DNA of 6,821 bases, taken from assembly GCA_903934155.1 (NCBI GenBank), contig CAIZMS010000185.1, forward strand, positions 1 to 6,821, read 5' to 3'. Of this stretch, positions 5,875 through 6,821 are shown piece by piece; positions within the stretch are counted from its first letter, which is position 1, and each line of letters begins with the position of its first letter. A program made the translations under genes and the position numbers. Below the pieces are notes generated by a model, which was given only the letters and a program-made list of their open reading frames with translations, had not been told where the DNA came from and ran no database searches. The stretch comes from an uncultured bacterium. Its GTDB lineage: Bacteria > Verrucomicrobiota > Kiritimatiellia > CAIKKV01 > CAITUY01.

Positions 5875-6821
5875 TTATATTTCCTTCACCACCCATGGCA
5901 GGCCGCGCACCTTCAGTTCCTCCATGAACGGATCAGGATTGAACTGCTCGACATTGAACACACCGGCGTCACACCAGGTTCCCGTAACCATCATCTTTGC
6001 GCCAATGGCTGCCGGCACGCCGGTGGTATAGGAAATGGCCTGCGCCTTCACTTCCCTCCAGCTCCGGACATGGTCGCAAATGTTGTAGATGTAAATCGTC
6101 CGCTTCTTCCCGTTCTTCGCGCCCTCAATCAGGCACCCGATATTGGTCTTACCCTTGTAGTGGGCCCCCAACGAAGCAGGCTCGGGCAAAACGGCCTTGA
6201 GAAATCTCAACGGCACGATTTTTCGGCCTTCCACCACCACGGGAACAATGCTGGTCAGTCCGACATTCTGCAGCACGCGCAGATGCGTCAGGTATTGCTC
6301 GCCGAAGGTCATCCAGAACCGGATGCGCTTAAGCCCCTTGATGTGTTTCACGAGGGATTCCAACTCCTCGTGGTACATCAGGTACATTTCCTTGGGGCCG
6401 ATTCCGGGGAAGTTGAAGGTCTTATGAACGGTCAGTGGGTCAGTTTCCTTCCACTGCCCCTTCTCCCAATATTTGCCGCGCTGGGTAATCTCTCGAATAT
6501 TAATCTCGGGATTGAAGTTCGTAGCAAACGCCTTGCCATGGGACCCGGCATTACAGTCCATGATATCAACGGTGTGGATCACATCGAAATAATGTTTCTG
6601 GGCGTAGGCGCAAAAAATGTTCGTCACGCCGGGATCAAAGCCGCACCCGAGCAGGGCGAGAATTCCCCTGTCCCGAAAAGCCTTATGCTGCCGCCACTGC
6701 AATTTGTATTCGTACTTCGCCTTGTCAGGATGCTCGTAATTCGCGGTATCGAGATAATCCACCCCGGTCGCCAGGCACGCCTCCATGATGGAAAGATCCT
6801 GGTACGGGAGTGCAACGTTGA
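5875..6821 (-). CDS. Carboxynorspermidine dehydrogenase (saccharopine dehydrogenase family), 5' end cut by window edge
   Basis: A soluble NAD(P)H enzyme that condenses aspartate semialdehyde with a diamine to give carboxynorspermidine or carboxyspermidine, in the alternative bacterial polyamine route. The visible part is 314 residues. The frame continues through base 6821 (reading NVALPYQDLSIMEAC inward), so the internal ATG at 6786-6784 is not the true start. About 80-90 N-terminal residues, the front of the Rossmann fold, are missing. Recognisable blocks: end of the dinucleotide domain (ACLATGVDYLDTANYE), GCGFDPGVTNIFCAYA (58-73), AFATNFNPEINIRE (97-110), RFWMTFGEQYLTHLRVL, and the C-terminal YNICDHVRSWREV plus SYTTGVPAAIGAKMM. 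These match this subfamily better than lysine-pathway saccharopine dehydrogenases. A decarboxylase partner (nspC) is expected in the genome but is not visible here. It has no evident link to the exporter operon. Confidence 0.9.
   Translation of the reverse strand, partial: NVALPYQDLSIMEACLATGVDYLDTANYEHPDKAKYEYKLQWRQHKAFRDRGILALLGCGFDPGVTNIFCAYAQKHYFDVIHTVDIMDCNAGSHGKAFATNFNPEINIREITQRGKYWEKGQWKETDPLTVHKTFNFPGIGPKEMYLMYHEELESLVKHIKGLKRIRFWMTFGEQYLTHLRVLQNVGLTSIVPVVVEGRKIVPLRFLKAVLPEPASLGAHYKGKTNIGCLIEGAKNGKKRTIYIYNICDHVRSWREVKAQAISYTTGVPAAIGAKMMVTGTWCDAGVFNVEQFNPDPFMEELKVRGLPWVVKEI

Noticed and set aside
6197..6427. Plus-strand open frames over 5997-6427
   Set aside because: They lie opposite the strongly conserved dehydrogenase gene and encode nothing recognisable.
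1..6821. CRISPR arrays, tRNA or rRNA genes, riboswitches, full insertion sequences
   Set aside because: I saw no regularly spaced direct repeats, no tRNA-like cloverleaf, no rRNA sequence and no transposase gene on either strand.

Overview
The window holds most of one tightly packed plus-strand operon (bases 1-5837) encoding a Gram-negative ABC-2 type tripartite exporter of the YbhGFSR kind. A convergent minus-strand gene for carboxynorspermidine (saccharopine-like) dehydrogenase follows (5875 to beyond the right edge). The TolC-type outer membrane gene shows a two-membrane organism. G+C looks high, roughly 60% by eye. The carboxynorspermidine route and short dispersed palindromes would fit an uncultured PVC-type lineage (Verrucomicrobia/Kiritimatiellae/Lentisphaerae) or a deltaproteobacterium-like lineage. 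That placement is a low-confidence inference.

Layout: (1) C-terminal part of a HlyD/YbhG-type membrane fusion protein, whose first ~40 codons do not look like the family. (2) ABC ATPase 1, GTG start at 472, matching the N-terminal half of the fused YbhF. (3) TolC-type outer membrane factor. (4) ABC ATPase 2, matching the C-terminal half of YbhF, with no ATG/GTG/TTG start and a well-placed ATA codon instead. (5) YbhS-like permease. (6) YbhR-like permease with a ~42-residue N-terminal extension encoded by a head-to-head pair of REP-like palindromes. (7) A 37-base convergent intergenic gap holding a third copy of that palindrome. (8) The dehydrogenase gene, cut by the right edge.

How they work together: the two ATPases should form an asymmetric heterodimer under the two ABC-2 permeases. 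The fusion protein would link these to the outer membrane factor, exporting a hydrophobic or drug-like substrate. Genes 2 to 6 join by stop/start overlaps (ATGA, ATAA, TAATG, ATGA), so translation is probably coupled. No operon promoter lies in the window.

Points most worth checking: the ATPase split with the outer membrane gene lodged between its halves; reciprocal loss of key motifs in the two ATPases; the ATGA-to-ATAA junction that would leave ATPase 2 with an ATA start; the GGAG-headed palindrome family with compensated stems, two copies of which are read as protein; and the apparently replaced 5' end of the fusion-protein gene.
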